A stretch of 64,000 nucleotides of DNA, from assembly GCF_018991925.1 (NCBI RefSeq), contig NW_024729645.1, positions 124,001 through 188,000 of the forward strand. Reading direction: 5' to 3'. Below are positions 12,863 to 24,893 of the stretch, piece by piece (the first letter of the stretch is position 1; each line of letters begins with the position of its first letter). The notes beneath the pieces are model-generated. The model made no database searches, was not told where the DNA came from, and saw only the letters and a list, made by a program, of their open reading frames with translations. Source of the DNA: Homarus americanus. Taxonomy: Eukaryota > Arthropoda > Malacostraca > Decapoda > Nephropidae. The position numbers and the translations under genes are program-made.

Positions 12863-13289
12863 CACCTACCTTATCTTCTCACTCCCTATATTAAACCTTT
12901 ACCTTACCCTCACCTGCACCATAATAAAACACGTAACGGCGTCAAAGTCACACCTCCACTTTACTAATTATACGCCAATGTCAATAGTTATGATCTTAAT
13001 AACCGTACGTGAAGGTCATTAATTATCACCTGAGTGTGAGTCATTTCCCTAATTATCTCGAAGGTCACCAATTATCACCTGTCCAGAATATGACACTGTA
13101 ATAGCTGGATTATTATTATTAATTATTATATATTCTAATATTTACCTTATTATTTTGTTTGCATATCTACTGTATCTGTTGTTATTCTCCCGTTCAGTTC
13201 AGACCAGACGACGAGAGGCGACTGGACAAGATTCAGAAGACTAGGATTCCAGCCCACAAAAATAATTCTAATTATTCGTTTACCCTTAC

Positions 13290-13292
<3 letters not shown>

Positions 13293-13350
<58 letters not shown>
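13293..13350. repeat. (CA)n microsatellite
   Basis: CA dinucleotide run of about 58 bp. 13351-13700 is non-repetitive with no gene recognised. Confidence 0.97.
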
Positions 13351-13353
<3 letters not shown>

Positions 13354-13769
13354 CATTTGATGTGACAACACCTCTGACCCTCACACCCCAAAACTCGGTA
13401 CGTACTTGTAAAGGAAGGTCTGATGCGTGACCTTGATCTCTGACCCAGTAACGACTATAATCGATGTAGTTAGACCTTCCTCTTACCTTGCAGGATTTAG
13501 GGGTCACAACAGTACCAGGTCATCAATACATGGGACTCTACGATGACCTTGACCTATGACCTCGTGTCTCTCTCTCTCTGTAAGGTGCCTGAGAAATAGT
13601 CCTAGTCTGCACATGGAAACTTGTCAACAGACTGACATTCAGACAGACAGACACAGGCAGCCTTATCTTCACACGCTCAGCTTTAGGGACAAAAAAAATA
13701 AATTCGCATATAAAAAAAAAAGAAAAAAAAAGAATAAAACAAATTTAATTAATAATGGCAGATGATGGT

Positions 13770-13935
13770 CTTCCTCGGTCCCCTCCCTCCGTCTCCCCTC
13801 TCCCTCCCTCTTGTCTCTCAACCTTCTCCCCTCTCCCCACTTTACCTTTCCTACTATCTCCCCATTCCCTCCCACTCCCCACTCTACCCCTCCCCACTTC
13901 ATCTCCTTCTCTTCCCTCCTCCCCTCTCTCACCCC
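13770..13935. repeat. Pyrimidine-rich CCCTCTCCC tract
   Basis: C/T-rich tract of short degenerate units. It is preceded by an A-rich stretch (13690-13760). 13936-14470 is non-repetitive and unassigned. Confidence 0.8.
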
Positions 13936-14471
13936 AGACCTCGAACTGGTGGAGTGACAGGTTGGCATCGGTGACAACAGCCATCAATTGCACGCGTTTA
14001 CCTATGCAACGAGAACAAGCTACAGCAATACTCACTCACTCCCAAGGTCAACACACACCCCATAGTAAGTCAGGACAAGCACAGGGCAGATCAAGATGCA
14101 ACAGTCGACCATAGAGCTGAATGTTGTATTGTATGTAGCCACAGAGGTTAAGCCTTCGTCCACAACACACCTATAGATGCACACAAGTAACCCAAATTAG
14201 TCACTTTATGCCTCTATCTGATTAACATTAAATAACTAATGTATTTACTAACTTGTGTGGCTCAACAACTAATTTGTCAGCGGGAAACAACTCCGACATA
14301 ACACGACACTGGTCTTGTACACACTGTCTGCTGATGATAAACAGTCATCTTAAATTACATGAAAACTATTTTCAGTATATTGCATACAAGAGTTTTCTCT
14401 GGTCAAGCTGGTGACCTTTTGTTTCATTTTAATCTAAGCACCTTGTATCTTTAACGTCACAAGAGGTTTAA

Positions 14472-15062
14472 TCAATTCAATTTCAATTTCAATTGTTTAT
14501 TCCTTGATAGAGGAAGCGGGATCCTAGTGCTGTCACTAGGTACCCCTGTACAATGACACCAGAAGCATCTGGCAAGTGTCACAAGTATATACAGTATAAA
14601 TATTATAAAGGGGCTTACTAAAGCCTAAGGAAGGAAGGATATTCCTTTAACACATAATCAATATTATTTACAAAACATCTGGCCAGTATGGGGAGGATCA
14701 TCGTGTCTCCGTCAGGGGGTCGTGGAGTGGTGGTCCAGCAGGCGTCACGGAAGCGTTGTTTGTGGGGACATCTTAGGAGGTAGTGGATAAGGGTGCGGCT
14801 GTCGGGTCTTCTACATAATGCACAAGAGCGTTGCTCAGGGGATGCGGGGATACCAATCTCCCAAGCAAAGTCATACCCAATGATGATACGGGCAGCAATC
14901 ACGTCCCCTTTCCGCGACCCTTTCCCGTAGACGTACGAGAGGTCAGGAAGTTTACGGAGGACATCGTACCAGGTGGGCGGGGAGTCCAGGGGGGATGGCT
15001 GCTTCCCGAGCTTCTCTCTGTTTGCGGCGAATTTGGGTCCTAATCCGTAAGAGTGTAATCTG
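14472..15062 (-). mobile_element. 5'-truncated LINE, minus strand, with TTGAAA-repeat tail
   Basis: On the minus strand this holds an open C-terminal LINE coding fragment (15061 to 14618), a short 3'UTR with a polyadenylation-type AATAAA, and a tail of ATTGAAATTG repeats (14472-14502) instead of poly(A). The 5' break lies near 15062, next to a run of T. I could not define a target-site duplication. Confidence 0.75.
14618..15061 (-). pseudogene. LINE ORF2 C-terminal fragment with CX2CX9HX4C knuckle
   Basis: About 148 codons stay open on the minus strand, well upstream of the first ATG, as expected for a truncated internal fragment. Seen in order: a Lys/Gly-rich linker with PPTWYDVLRKLPDLSYVYGK, then VIAARIIIGYDFAWEIG, then the knuckle CALCRRPDSRTLIHYLLRCP (C-X2-C-X9-H-X4-C), an RFRDACW stretch and a final YVLKEYPSFL motif before the stop. 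This arrangement follows the RT domain in I/Jockey/CR1/R1-like LINEs. It parallels the 6456-6833 fragment but is clearly divergent from it, so these are two related families or subfamilies. Confidence 0.8.
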
Positions 15063-15231
15063 GATTTTTTTTTTACTTTATAAGTATCATATATTTTATT
15101 GTTGGTGAACTAGCATAATAATTAACCTTGTTAATTACTGAAGCGCACTACACTATAACATCAACCGCCTTTAACCATCAGCAGTGGCCATGACCCATGA
15201 TAAACACTTCACTTTGGTTTCCTGCTGTCTG

Positions 15232-15232
<1 letters not shown>

Positions 15233-15268
<36 letters not shown>
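15233..15268. repeat. (GT)n microsatellite
   Basis: GT run of about 36 bp. Confidence 0.96.
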
Positions 15269-15479
15269 CAGTCAGCAAAAAATTTTCTGCATCCCTTGGT
15301 CTGATGGCCTCTGCAACGATCACTAACTGAGGCCATGTTAATTTGGTAAGGTTGATAATTCTGGTTGTGTGATGCATTGTATAACCAGTATGATGTATAT
15401 ATCACATATAGTTAATAAAGAGAAATTAACAGGAATCACTCGCGTAAATAAGTGTTGCTCAGAATTCTTGGTCCGGTGT

Positions 15480-15835
15480 GTCATATTGTATAATATAAAG
15501 GTGCAGAAATTTTTGTTGTTGACTGTACGTTGAATTTCATCAGAAGTTGCGACCTTGATTTCTTCAGCAGACTTAAACCCAATGACCAACACTGTCTGGT
15601 GAAGTGACATCCTTGTCGAGAGTTCTGAAATACCTTAATCGACAAAGTTATGATCTGAACAAAATTGTGATCTCTGACCTTCAGCTGTGACCTCGACGTA
15701 TATAGAACTGTAACATCCAGATCATATGTACATGATGTCAATAATGTCTTTTAAGTTTGGTGTCAATATGGCTCGAACTGTAGGAACAGTTACAAAAACA
15801 AACTTTTCGGAACAGACGGACGGACAGACGCTATA
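15480..15835 (+). mobile_element. Dispersed repeat ending in GACGGACGGACAGACG
   Basis: The segment contains GACCTTGAT, GACCTTCAGC and GACCTCGACG phrases, then AAGTTTGGTGTCAATATGGC and ends with CAGACGGACGGACAGACG. From general knowledge, many marine invertebrate genomes carry dispersed repeats with a GACCTTGACC-rich body, a 'same location as the last contact' style conserved middle and a GACGGACAGAC end. A second, inverted copy of the terminal part lies at 25199-25290. I cannot name the family, and the left boundary is approximate. Confidence 0.45.
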
Positions 15836-15839
15836 AATC

Positions 15840-16589
15840 CCCACAAACGGCGGTAAGAAAACCCAACTCTACATGTACTAATGTGTCTACCCTGGGTGTG
15901 ACGAGGCATCTTTAGTCCCGGGTAAATAGGTTGAACAGCACCGGGAACACTGGAGAGGACCCAATGTTTAAGACTTGTACAGATATATTTTTCTTACCTT
16001 GATCTGCTGAATAAAATGACCAAAATGCACTAAATACATTGGCTTTAAGTTACATTTAACTGAACGTATATGACCTGACCCAAATCATTTACACCAAAAT
16101 GAATCAAATCGGATCTAATTGTTCATAAACAAAGAAATAACTGAATCTACACTCAGTACTGTTTACTGTTTCTACGAAGGTACACACGCAATACAATGTT
16201 TCTTCCTTTATGAGAGACACGGCCACCACATCACTTAACTACCAAGTGTCAACATAAATTTATAATAACAAACAAATAAAACCTAAAATTTAACATGTTT
16301 AGGAGACGATAATGAATATAAGACAACATTACAGAGAATCTGAGAGGACAGGATATGAGAAGGGCAGAAATGGAGGTGAGGTGAAAAGTGTAGTAGAGAC
16401 AGGGCAAGTGACACGGCAGGTTACTCACATCACCTCGGGTCTCAACACCACACTCAGCCAGTTAACTCACCTGGAAGGATAAAATATGTATAAGTTATTT
16501 TATATACACACACATGTATTTACAAACATACCAAAAATACACACGCTTCGTCCCTTTTCCCATTCCTCTCTTCTACTTATTCCCTACTG

Positions 16590-16592
<3 letters not shown>
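15840..16592. other. No recognisable gene (750 bp)
   Basis: Mostly non-repetitive. It contains the candidate juxtaposed splice site at 16455-16495, listed separately. Confidence 0.6.
16455..16495 (-). promoter_or_regulatory. Candidate recursive splice site (CAG|GTGAGT), minus strand
   Basis: The minus strand reads TTTTATCCTTCCAG directly followed by GTGAGTTAAC, with the junction between 16471 and 16470. A 3' splice site abutting a consensus 5' splice site is the definition of a ratchet point. All three frames after the junction hit a stop within a few codons, so it is unlikely to be an ordinary coding exon. No transcript evidence is available. Confidence 0.22.

Positions 16593-16636
<44 letters not shown>
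16593..16636. repeat. (TA)n microsatellite
   Basis: TA run of about 44 bp. Confidence 0.96.
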
Positions 16637-16640
<4 letters not shown>

Positions 16641-16779
16641 AATTCTCTCTCAAATCATAAGGATTATGACAAAAGATGGACAAAAGACAAAAATGTTTCT
16701 TTGGTCAATACAGTTTTGTAGTTCAAAAGATCTATTCAAAGCAGTACCAGACACACAAACAGACAAAGCTAACTACATA

Positions 16780-17130
16780 TTTCCCCTTTGTGTTCGCGGC
16801 GAGGAACACAAAATAACACGAATAACCGGAATGTTAATTTTAACCGGAGGATCTCCTTTGCCTTCCTAACACGACTAATTAGGCAAGTTACCCCTATAAC
16901 GCCTTCAATTTTGCCGAGTTGCCCATCGCATACGTTTTCTTTTACGAGCGCCTCCACCAGCCTGCGACTCGATTCTCATGGGTTCGTACGTGGAATTTTC
17001 CTCTTAACTGGTAATGAAACAACGTACTTTAGTGACTTATCCGACACCATAATTAAATGTCTGAAACTAACATGAAAATCACGGCGAAAATCTATCTTAA
17101 CTACATTAATTCACTTATCACCAATTAGGA
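16780..17130. other. Low-repeat, CpG-containing island
   Basis: About 350 bp of complex sequence amid repeats, with several CpGs and a homeodomain-type core ACTAATTAGG near 16882. Frames of 60-95 codons exist on both strands but begin at non-ATG codons and show no domain. It could be a conserved non-coding element, an exon of an unknown gene or a relic element. The case is weak. Confidence 0.25.
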
Positions 17131-17337
17131 TAAAAAAATTCCCGTACAATACAATACAATAGGTGCAATTTTGATATTATTTTGTGCATTACTTTAATTT
17201 TATCTTAAGTCAGTTACGAGAAATAATCATCGTACGAAAAAAAACCTCTGAGAATCCGGACCTGGCGTTAAGTTGGAGTAAAATCTAAGAGTAAATATCC
17301 ACAACTTGACCGCCATTTTGTCTTTCCCCAAATCTTG

Positions 17338-17660
17338 ATATACTGGGGAGGAGGAGGAAGGAGGAATGGGGAAGGGGATGGAGAGGTTGGGGGAAGGGGA
17401 GGATGGGGAAGGGGGAGAGGATGGGGGAAGGGGAGAGGATGGGGAAGGGGAAGGGATGGGGAAGGGGAGGAGTTGGGGAAGGGGGGAGGGTTGGGGAAAG
17501 GGGAGGTTGGGAAGGGAGAGTGGGGAAGGGGTGGAGAGAGGGTAGGCAAGGGGTGGGGAGGGAGGAATGGGAGGAGGAATGGGAGGGAGAAGAATAGGGG
17601 AACAGGAAGAATGAAGAGGAGAAAAAAGAAGGGGAAGAGCAGAATGGGGAAGACCGGAAG
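17338..17660. repeat. Purine-rich GGGGAAGGGGA array
   Basis: Short units such as GGGGAAGGGGAGGATGGGGA on the plus strand. The mirrored Pro/Ser-rich minus-strand frames are artefacts. Confidence 0.92.
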
Positions 17661-17784
17661 TGACAATACAGACCTCACAAACTATATAATGAGCTTGAGC
17701 TTCAGGCTTCAAAACAGAGGCAATATATTCTCGAGGTCCGTAGCCAAACAACCCCAGACTAATGTTATCTCGTTGTTGATATGA

Positions 17785-18240
17785 AGCTCTGAACCCTGAT
17801 ATTTAAAGCTCCCAAACCCGGGTATATGAAGCCCCGAAACCCTAAAATTTGAAGCTCTGAAACCCTAATATATAAGTTCCGAAACCCTGAAATCTGAAGC
17901 TCCGAAACTCTGATGCGTGAAGCTACGACACTGATATATAAAGCTCCGAATCCCTAATATAAACCCCAAAACCTTGAAGGATGAAGCACCAGAACCCTGA
18001 TATGAAGCCTCGACACCCTGGTATATGAAGCCACAAAACCCTGATATTAGAAGCTCCAAAACCTAATGTATAAAACCCCGAAACCTTGATATATGAAGCT
18101 CAAAATCACTTACAAATGAAGCACAAAACCCCGATATATAAAGCTTCAAAATCATTATTCAGCACATTTAGTTTCCAAACCCTGATATATGAAACCTCGA
18201 AACTCTTCATACGAGGCTTCAGTTCTGGGAGTACATTTTA
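17785..18240. repeat. Decayed ~22-25 bp array (GAAGCTCCGAAACCCTGATA)
   Basis: About 18 recognisable copies of GAAGCTCCGAAACCCTGATA plus TATG, each with several substitutions or gaps. It is a medium-age minisatellite. Confidence 0.85.
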
Positions 18241-18340
18241 CTGTGAGATTCATAAAATGTTCTATATTAATATCTTGTGACTATAAACATCACATGAAGC
18301 TCTTAGTCTCCACCACAAACACACACACCCTGGTAGATCA

Positions 18341-18660
<320 letters not shown>

Positions 18661-18869
18661 CAGATGCACTTGCGATCAGAGAGTTTCAAGGTAAGGGAGA
18701 CCTGACACCAGGAGGCATCCACAGCTTCATTCTGAGTCCCTTGTTGCCCGGGTATATCCCCTGTGCCCCAGTGCTGCCCACACTTCAAGGTCACAATGTT
18801 CAGGTGATGCCAATACCTGACCTCCCCTCCTCCTCACTCTCTTTGTAAACATTCACTACACAACCTTTC

Positions 18870-19560
18870 AGACACGGGAAGATTCACCCCAAGATCTGGA
18901 CCCGTGTAGTACAGTCCTCAGACGTGAACACAGTATCGTACTAAATTTCTTACGGTTGTTGTTGATGACCACCTCAGCTACAGCAACCGCATTCATGTCA
19001 TTCACAATAAAATCAATAAACAATGCGTCACCCTGTACCACACTCGCCTGTCACTCACTACTGCAGCGAGGAAACGAGTCAACTATCGTCTTATTTACCA
19101 ACGCTTGATTTACTGCTATACACCATGCGGCCGCGTCACAAGACAAAACCTCTGGTCATTGTAAACGATGACCTTAAATATCTGACCACACACATGAAAA
19201 GTTTGTTAAATTGAAGAAGTTAAAACCTGAGGCCACTAATACTTACTACTGGACCTTATTTGTTTAAACACAGATCAACCAACTACTTCAGAGGGACTAT
19301 CTCCAGTACCGGAAGAGTGAGAGATCCAACTTATGGAACCCAGACCTAGACAGACACCTTTACCCGCTCCCATGTGCTTTTCTCAGTCCCAAACCTCCAT
19401 AAAATATCATGGTGTGAAGGTGTGGAACATTTTACCCTCAACCATCACAAGACACACTACACTCTATTCCTTTAAAAGACATCTACTATATAGTGAAATT
19501 TTTGTCATATTTACCCTACTATTAAATTACTCTTTTTCTTCATTTCCATAGACCATTACG
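18870..19560 (+). pseudogene. Degenerate LINE reverse transcriptase C-terminal relic
   Basis: Two plus-strand pieces together resemble the thumb/connection region after the RT domain of CR1/Rex-like LINEs. The first, 18949-19164, is open for 71 codons and contains LTVVVDDHLSYSNRIHVIHN (family pattern: LGV.id..LsW..Hi..i..k..k) followed by RLIYQRLIYCYT (family pattern: lY.slI.p.l.Yc...Wg). The second, around 19333-19551, contains IKYHGVKVWNILPSTI and YSFKRHLL, matching the common 'hG.k.WN.lP..i....s...FKr.lk' C-terminus. Several stops and frame changes lie between them, so the copy is dead. Catalytic RT motifs are not present. Confidence 0.72.
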
Positions 19561-20685
19561 ACAATTACTGTTATGCTGACACAATTACCTCTCTTTTTTT
19601 TTTTTGACTTGCCTCCAGCTTCCCCAATAAGACACACCTTCGCCACCATTTAATTACCTTAATATTAATATCTAATACATAATTACTATCCTATCTGTGT
19701 TAAATTAGTTGAGCCACGAATCGATGCGGCATTCAGTGACAGTAGCCTCATAGTCAATATCTGCAGCAGTTGTCGGAGTTGGGGCAGAAGCTCCTCGTTC
19801 CCCAGGGCAGAGCAAAACCGACCAGAGGCGAGAAGAAAGACAGTCGACATCTCAACCAGGCTGTAACATAACTGGGCTGCTGCTTCTGTTCGGAGATCAA
19901 CTCAGCGAGTCTGGCGTAGAAACATCTTGCAGTCCCATCCCACCAGAGGTTGTGAACACTAGAGGAGTGAAGCTGCCTTGATCAACGTTTTGAATTCTCT
20001 CCCCATATGCCCTTCTCTTGTCGTTCTCGTTCCTCCTCTACTACTAAATGAGTATTGTACCACTATGACAACCCTGACTGAGGTTGTTTTGTTTTTCACC
20101 TTGATATACTTACGTAGTGTTCCATGCCACTGTATTATTTAATTCATTCATCAAATTATTGTACGTTTAAAATTCTATACTTATAATCTCACAAAAAAAA
20201 CATCACACTACCACCAACTCCCAGTCACCATCACCACCACCAACATCACAATCATCCTGAGTCACCACCAAGAGTCTAGCTATACTCTGGCCGTCTTAAC
20301 GTGAGTGAATCACTTAGAGACGTTCTCATCACCTATCATGGTAGCGGACTCGGGGACTGTTCAAGTGCTCTCGTTTAATACCCAACACCGAACCCGCGAA
20401 CCTCCGAACCTTCCGAACCCACCTAGGAGAAATAACCAATAATATATCTAAGTAATAAAACCGTATTGAATTAATATTATATAATATGTATATTACTCAT
20501 GACTGTTATTATCCACACACAGAAAATTTTACACAAATTTACATAAGCTTAGAGAGATATTGGTCCTTTAATACCTGCAGGAATTAAGACCAATATCTTT
20601 ATGACCAGCAGAATTTTTTTTACAATTTACAGGCACGCAAAACCTTACTGTATCAAGTGTAAGAACAACACTGAGGCTCCGTTAT
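19561..20685. other. No recognisable gene (1.1 kb)
   Basis: Possibly 3'UTR of the preceding LINE at its left end (T-rich tract at 19590). The rest is non-repetitive apart from a short CACCATCACC stretch near 20225-20250. Confidence 0.6.
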
Positions 20686-20689
20686 TTCC

Positions 20690-20945
20690 TACACTAGAGG
20701 TTCTGGGGCTTGAGGGTTCTGGGGCTTGAGGGGTTCTGGGGTTCAAGAGTTCAGTGTGTGAAATTTTGGCTTTGGAAGGTTCGGTGGTGGTGGTGGGGAG
20801 GTGATTGGGGCAGGGGTGAAGGGGCGGGTGAGAGGGCAGGGGTGAGGGGCAGAAGTGGTAGGGGCAGGGGCAGAAGTGGTAGGGCAGGGGCAGGGGTGGT
20901 AGGGCAGGGGTGGTAGGGGCAGGGGTGGTAGGGCAGGGGTGCGAC
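20690..20945. repeat. G-rich minisatellite (GGCAGGGGTGGTAGG)
   Basis: TTCTGGGGCTTGAGGG repeats at the left edge pass into GGGGCAGGGGTGGTAGGGCA units. The G-runs make it a plausible G-quadruplex former. Confidence 0.9.
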
Positions 20946-21034
20946 AAGGGGACAACTTTGAAGCTTCCCTCCCTACTAATGACGGACTAAATGTTCCCAG
21001 AAATTACACAACTTTGTTATGGATTCTCTAACGG

Positions 21035-22367
21035 CGTGGGCTGGTGGTGGTGATGGTGAGCTGGTGATGGTGATGGTGGGCTGGTGGTGGTGATGGTGGC
21101 TGGTGGTGGTGGATGGTGAGCTGGTGGTGATGGGAGGAGCTGGTGGTGATGGTGAGCTGTAGTGATGGTGAGCTGGTAGTGATGGTGAGCTGGTGGGATG
21201 GGAGTGAGCTGGTGGTGGTGATGGTGAGCTGTAGTGATGGTGAGCTGGTGGTGATGGGAGTGAGCTGGTGGTGGTGAGCTGGTGGTTATGGGAGGGTGAG
21301 CTGGTGGTGGTGATGGTGAGCTGTAGTGATGGTGAGCTGGTGGTGATGGGGAGGAGCTGGTGGTGGAGCTGGTGGTGTGGGAGTGAGCTTGGTGGAGGTG
21401 AGCTGAGTGATGAGCTGGTGGTGATGGGAGTGAGCTGGTGGTGAGTGGTGATGGGAGGAGCTGGTGGTGGTGAGCTGGTGGTGAGGGAGGAGCTGGTGGT
21501 GTGGAGCTGGTGGTGATGGGAGTGAGCGGTGGTGGTGAGCGGGAGCTGGTGGTGATGGTGAGCTGGTGGTGATGGGAGTGAGCTGGTGGTGGTGATGGGA
21601 GGAGCTGGTGGTGGTGATGGGGAGTGAGCTGGTGGTGGGATGGTGAGCTGGTGGTGGTGATGGTGGCTGGTGGTGGTGATGGTGAGCTGGTGGTGATGGT
21701 GAGCTGGTGGTGATGGTGAGCTGTGGTGGTGATGGTGGGCTGGTGGTGGTGGGGCTGGTGGTGATGGTGAACTGGTGGTGATGGTGGGCTGGTGGTGATG
21801 GTTGGCTGGTGGTGGTGAGTTGGTGGTGATGGGTGGTGATGGTGGGCTGGAGGTGATGGTGTGGAGGTGGGCTGGTGGTGGAGGAGCTGGTGGTGGTGGG
21901 GCTGGTGATGGTGGGGCTGGTGGTGGTGAGTTGTGGTGGGTGGCTGGAGCTGGTGGTGGTGAGTGGTGAGCTGTGGTGGGATGGTGAGCTGGTGGTGTGG
22001 AGCTGGTGGGTGATGGTGGGGCTGGTGGTGATGGTGGGCTGGTGGTGGTGAGCTTGAGCTGTGATGGTGAGCTGGTGGTGATGGTGAGCTAGTGGTGTGA
22101 TGGTGAGCTGGGTGAGATGGTGAGTTGGTGATGGTGAGCTAGTGGTGGTGATGGAGCTATGTGATGGTGAGCTGGTGGTGATGGTGAGCTGGTGGGCTGG
22201 TGAGGTGAGCTGGTTGATGGTGGGCTGGTGGTGGGTGATGGTGGGTGGTGATGGTGAGCTGGTGGTGGTGATGGTGGAGCTGGTGGGCTGGTGATGGTGA
22301 GCTGGTGGTGATGGTGGGCTGGTGGTGATGGTGCTGGTGGCGGATGGTAAGCTGGTGGTGGTGATGG
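21035..22367. repeat. Minisatellite GCTGGTGGTGATGGTGA, left segment
   Basis: About 1.3 kb of a 15-18 bp unit GCTGGTGGTGATGGTGA with frequent slips (GGAG, GTAG variants). It is interrupted by the insert at 22368-22482 and continues to about 22985. Confidence 0.95.
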
Positions 22368-22482
22368 CATAATAATAATAATAATAATTAACGGTTTATT
22401 GAAAGAGCTTGCAGCCAGAAGGAAAATATACAGGTTATATGGTGGAATGCGTTTGAATTACAAATAATATACAAGTAACAAG
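22368..22482 (-). mobile_element. Retroelement 3' tail nested in minisatellite
   Basis: A 115 bp unrelated segment interrupts the array. It is flanked by a 12 bp direct repeat TGGTGGTGATGG (22356-22367 and 22483-22494). Read on the minus strand it ends with CAATAAACCG and then a (ATT)n tail, as expected for the 3' end of a LINE or LINE-mobilised sequence. The body (TTCTGGCTGCAAGCTCTTTC) resembles the segment before the (TTA)n tract at 28577-28609. The flanking repeat could partly reflect the array itself. Confidence 0.6.
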
Positions 22483-22985
22483 TGGTGGTGATGGTGAGCT
22501 GGTGGTGGTGATGGGATGGTGGTGGGCTGGGGTGATGATGGTGCTGGTGGTGATGATGGTGGGCTGGTGGTGATGGTGGGCTGTGGTGGTGATGGTGGGC
22601 TGGTGGTGGTGATGGGGGCTGGTGTGTGATGGTGGGCTGGTGATGATGGTGGGGCTGGTATGATGGTGGCTGGTGGTGATGATGGTGGGCTGGTGGTGGT
22701 GTTGGGCTCGTTGGTGATGGCGGGCCAATGGTGGTGATGGTAGAGTTGGTGTGGTGGTCGGCTAGTGATGATGGTGAGCTGGTGGTGGTGTAGCAGTGGT
22801 GGTGGTAAATCAGGTGTGGTGGGCTGGTGGTGTAAGTAGTGGTGAAGAATGGTGGTGGTGAATTAGTTGTGGTGGGCTGGTGGTGTAAGTAGGTGGTGGT
22901 GTTGGTGGTTAGTGGTAGTGTGGCGAGGGAGGATATGGTGGTAGTGTGGTGACTGGTAGTAAGGGGAGGTTAGTGAGTGGTACTG
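22483..22985. repeat. Minisatellite GCTGGTGGTGATGGTGA, right segment
   Basis: Same unit resumes after the insert and degrades towards GGTGGTGTAAGTAGTGG near its right end. Confidence 0.93.
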
Positions 22986-22989
22986 TGTA

Positions 22990-23215
22990 GTAGCTGTGGC
23001 AGTAAATCCAACCTACCTTACCTTCAATTAACTTAACCTACCTTAACGGAGTCTACATTATTCTCACCTACCTTAATCTCATCTACCATAACCTTCACCT
23101 ACCTTAACCTCAACTACCTTAACCTAATACCTTAACTAACAACCAACCCACCTACCATCTCACCACTAACTCAATTACCTACTAACCTAACCTCATCATA
23201 ACCCACCTTAAATCC
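22990..23215. repeat. Degenerate ACCTTAACCT array
   Basis: CTACCTTAACCTCACCTACC-type repeats related to, but clearly diverged from, the arthropod telomeric unit CCTAA. Confidence 0.75.
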
Positions 23216-23370
23216 AACCTACCCAAGACTCTTCCCTCCTCCCTACCCACAACAACACGGGTCGTCCTGCATGTAGGAGGGGAAGATGAGGCAACCCCCA
23301 GAGGCAGGTTCCCCCAGACATCCCCCAGACATGCACCAGCTGAGCACATGAACCTGACTGCCTGGCTCGG

Positions 23371-23677
23371 AGACAAGGTGGGAGGAGGAGGAGGAAGAGA
23401 GGGAGGAGGAGGAGGAAGGACGGGGAAAGAGGAGAGGCGGACAGGAGAGAGAGAGAGAGAGGGACGGAGAGAGAGGAGGGTGAGGTGGGAGGAGAGAGGA
23501 TAGACGGAAGAGAGAGAGAGAGAGAGAGAGGGAGGGAAAGGAGGAAGGAAGAAGAGGGAGAGCAGGAAGATGGAGGAGAGAGGAGAGAGAGGAGAAGAGG
23601 GAGAGGAGAGGAGAGGAAGAGAGAAGAGAAAGAAGGAGAGGTGGAGGAAGGTGGAGGGGAAGAACAGACGAGAAGAG

Positions 23678-23713
<36 letters not shown>
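23371..23713. repeat. Purine-rich GGAGGA/GAGA tract
   Basis: Nearly uninterrupted A/G on the plus strand for about 340 bp, ending in (GA)n. It is followed at 23714-23960 by a decayed CCCCAGAGAAACCCCC array. Confidence 0.92.
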
Positions 23714-23716
<3 letters not shown>

Positions 23717-23999
23717 AGCTGTGTAAACTCCCCAGAAAACCCCACTAACACCCTAGAGAGACAAACACTTAACCTCCAAGAAATACCCCTGATAACTATA
23801 AAAGAGATCCACTTTCCAGATAAAATCCCCAAATACAACTTCTCGGATAGGCCAGTAAACTCCCAGAGCAAATCCCCGGAAACCTAGTGCCCCAGAGGAA
23901 CCCCTTAGAACACACGTCATCCCCAGAGAAACCCCCAGATACACCCAAGTATGCTTGAAGTATACAGTATAAAACCTGACTGGCTCGCTGGCTGGCCTC

Positions 24000-24410
24000 G
24001 GTAGGTGGGGGGCAGGGAGAAGGCCAGGAGGAAGGAGGACACAGGAGGTAGGGGAGGGCATGGAATAGGGAGGCCAGGAAGCAGGGAGGCCAGGAAGCAG
24101 GAGGCCAGGAGGTAGGGACGCCAGGGAGAGGGGGGGGCCAGGGAGTGGGGAGGCCAGGGAGTGGGGAGGCCAGGAAGTAGAGGCCAGGAGAGTGGGAGGC
24201 CAGGGAGTAGAGGCCAGGAGAGTGGGGAGGCCAGGAGTAGAGGCCAGGAGAGGTGGGGAGGCCAGGGAGTAGAGGCCAGGAGAGTGGGGAGGCCAGGGAG
24301 TAGAGGCTAGAGAGTGGGGAGGCCAGAGAGTGGGGAGACCAGGGAGTGGGGAGACCAGGGAGTGGGTAGACCAGGAGGTAGGGAGGACAGGAGTTGCCAG
24401 AGGTGGGGTG
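24000..24410. repeat. Minisatellite GAGGCCAGGAGTGGGG
   Basis: About 20 units of GGGAGGCCAGGGAGTGGGGA / AGTAGAGGCCAGGAGAGTGG, 16-32 bp with a higher-order pairing. The minus-strand Pro/Leu/Ser frame is an artefact. Confidence 0.93.
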
Positions 24411-24452
24411 GGAGGTACAGGGAGGTGGACCAACTCAGGCTTTTAGGAGATT

Positions 24453-24500
<48 letters not shown>
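24453..24500. repeat. (GT)n microsatellite
   Basis: GT run of about 48 bp. Confidence 0.97.
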
Positions 24501-24502
<2 letters not shown>

Positions 24503-24775
24503 AACCTGACACATAGAAAGTTTACAGTGAGGCTCAACATGTCTTATTACCTTCCTCTGATTAATAAAAAAATCAACCCCTACCTGATACACTACTCTGA
24601 TGAATTTCCGGTAAGGTAACGTTCTCTATCTCTCTCTCAATAGCGAGCTTCTACGTAGTCGCATCTCAACCTTCCTTCCTCTAGTGAGTCTAGTATAAAA
24701 GACTCAACTGTGTGCTTCAAACCAAATGTACAGTATTGTGTACAGGTTTTTGTCATTAAAAAAAAAAAATATATA

Positions 24776-24893
<118 letters not shown>

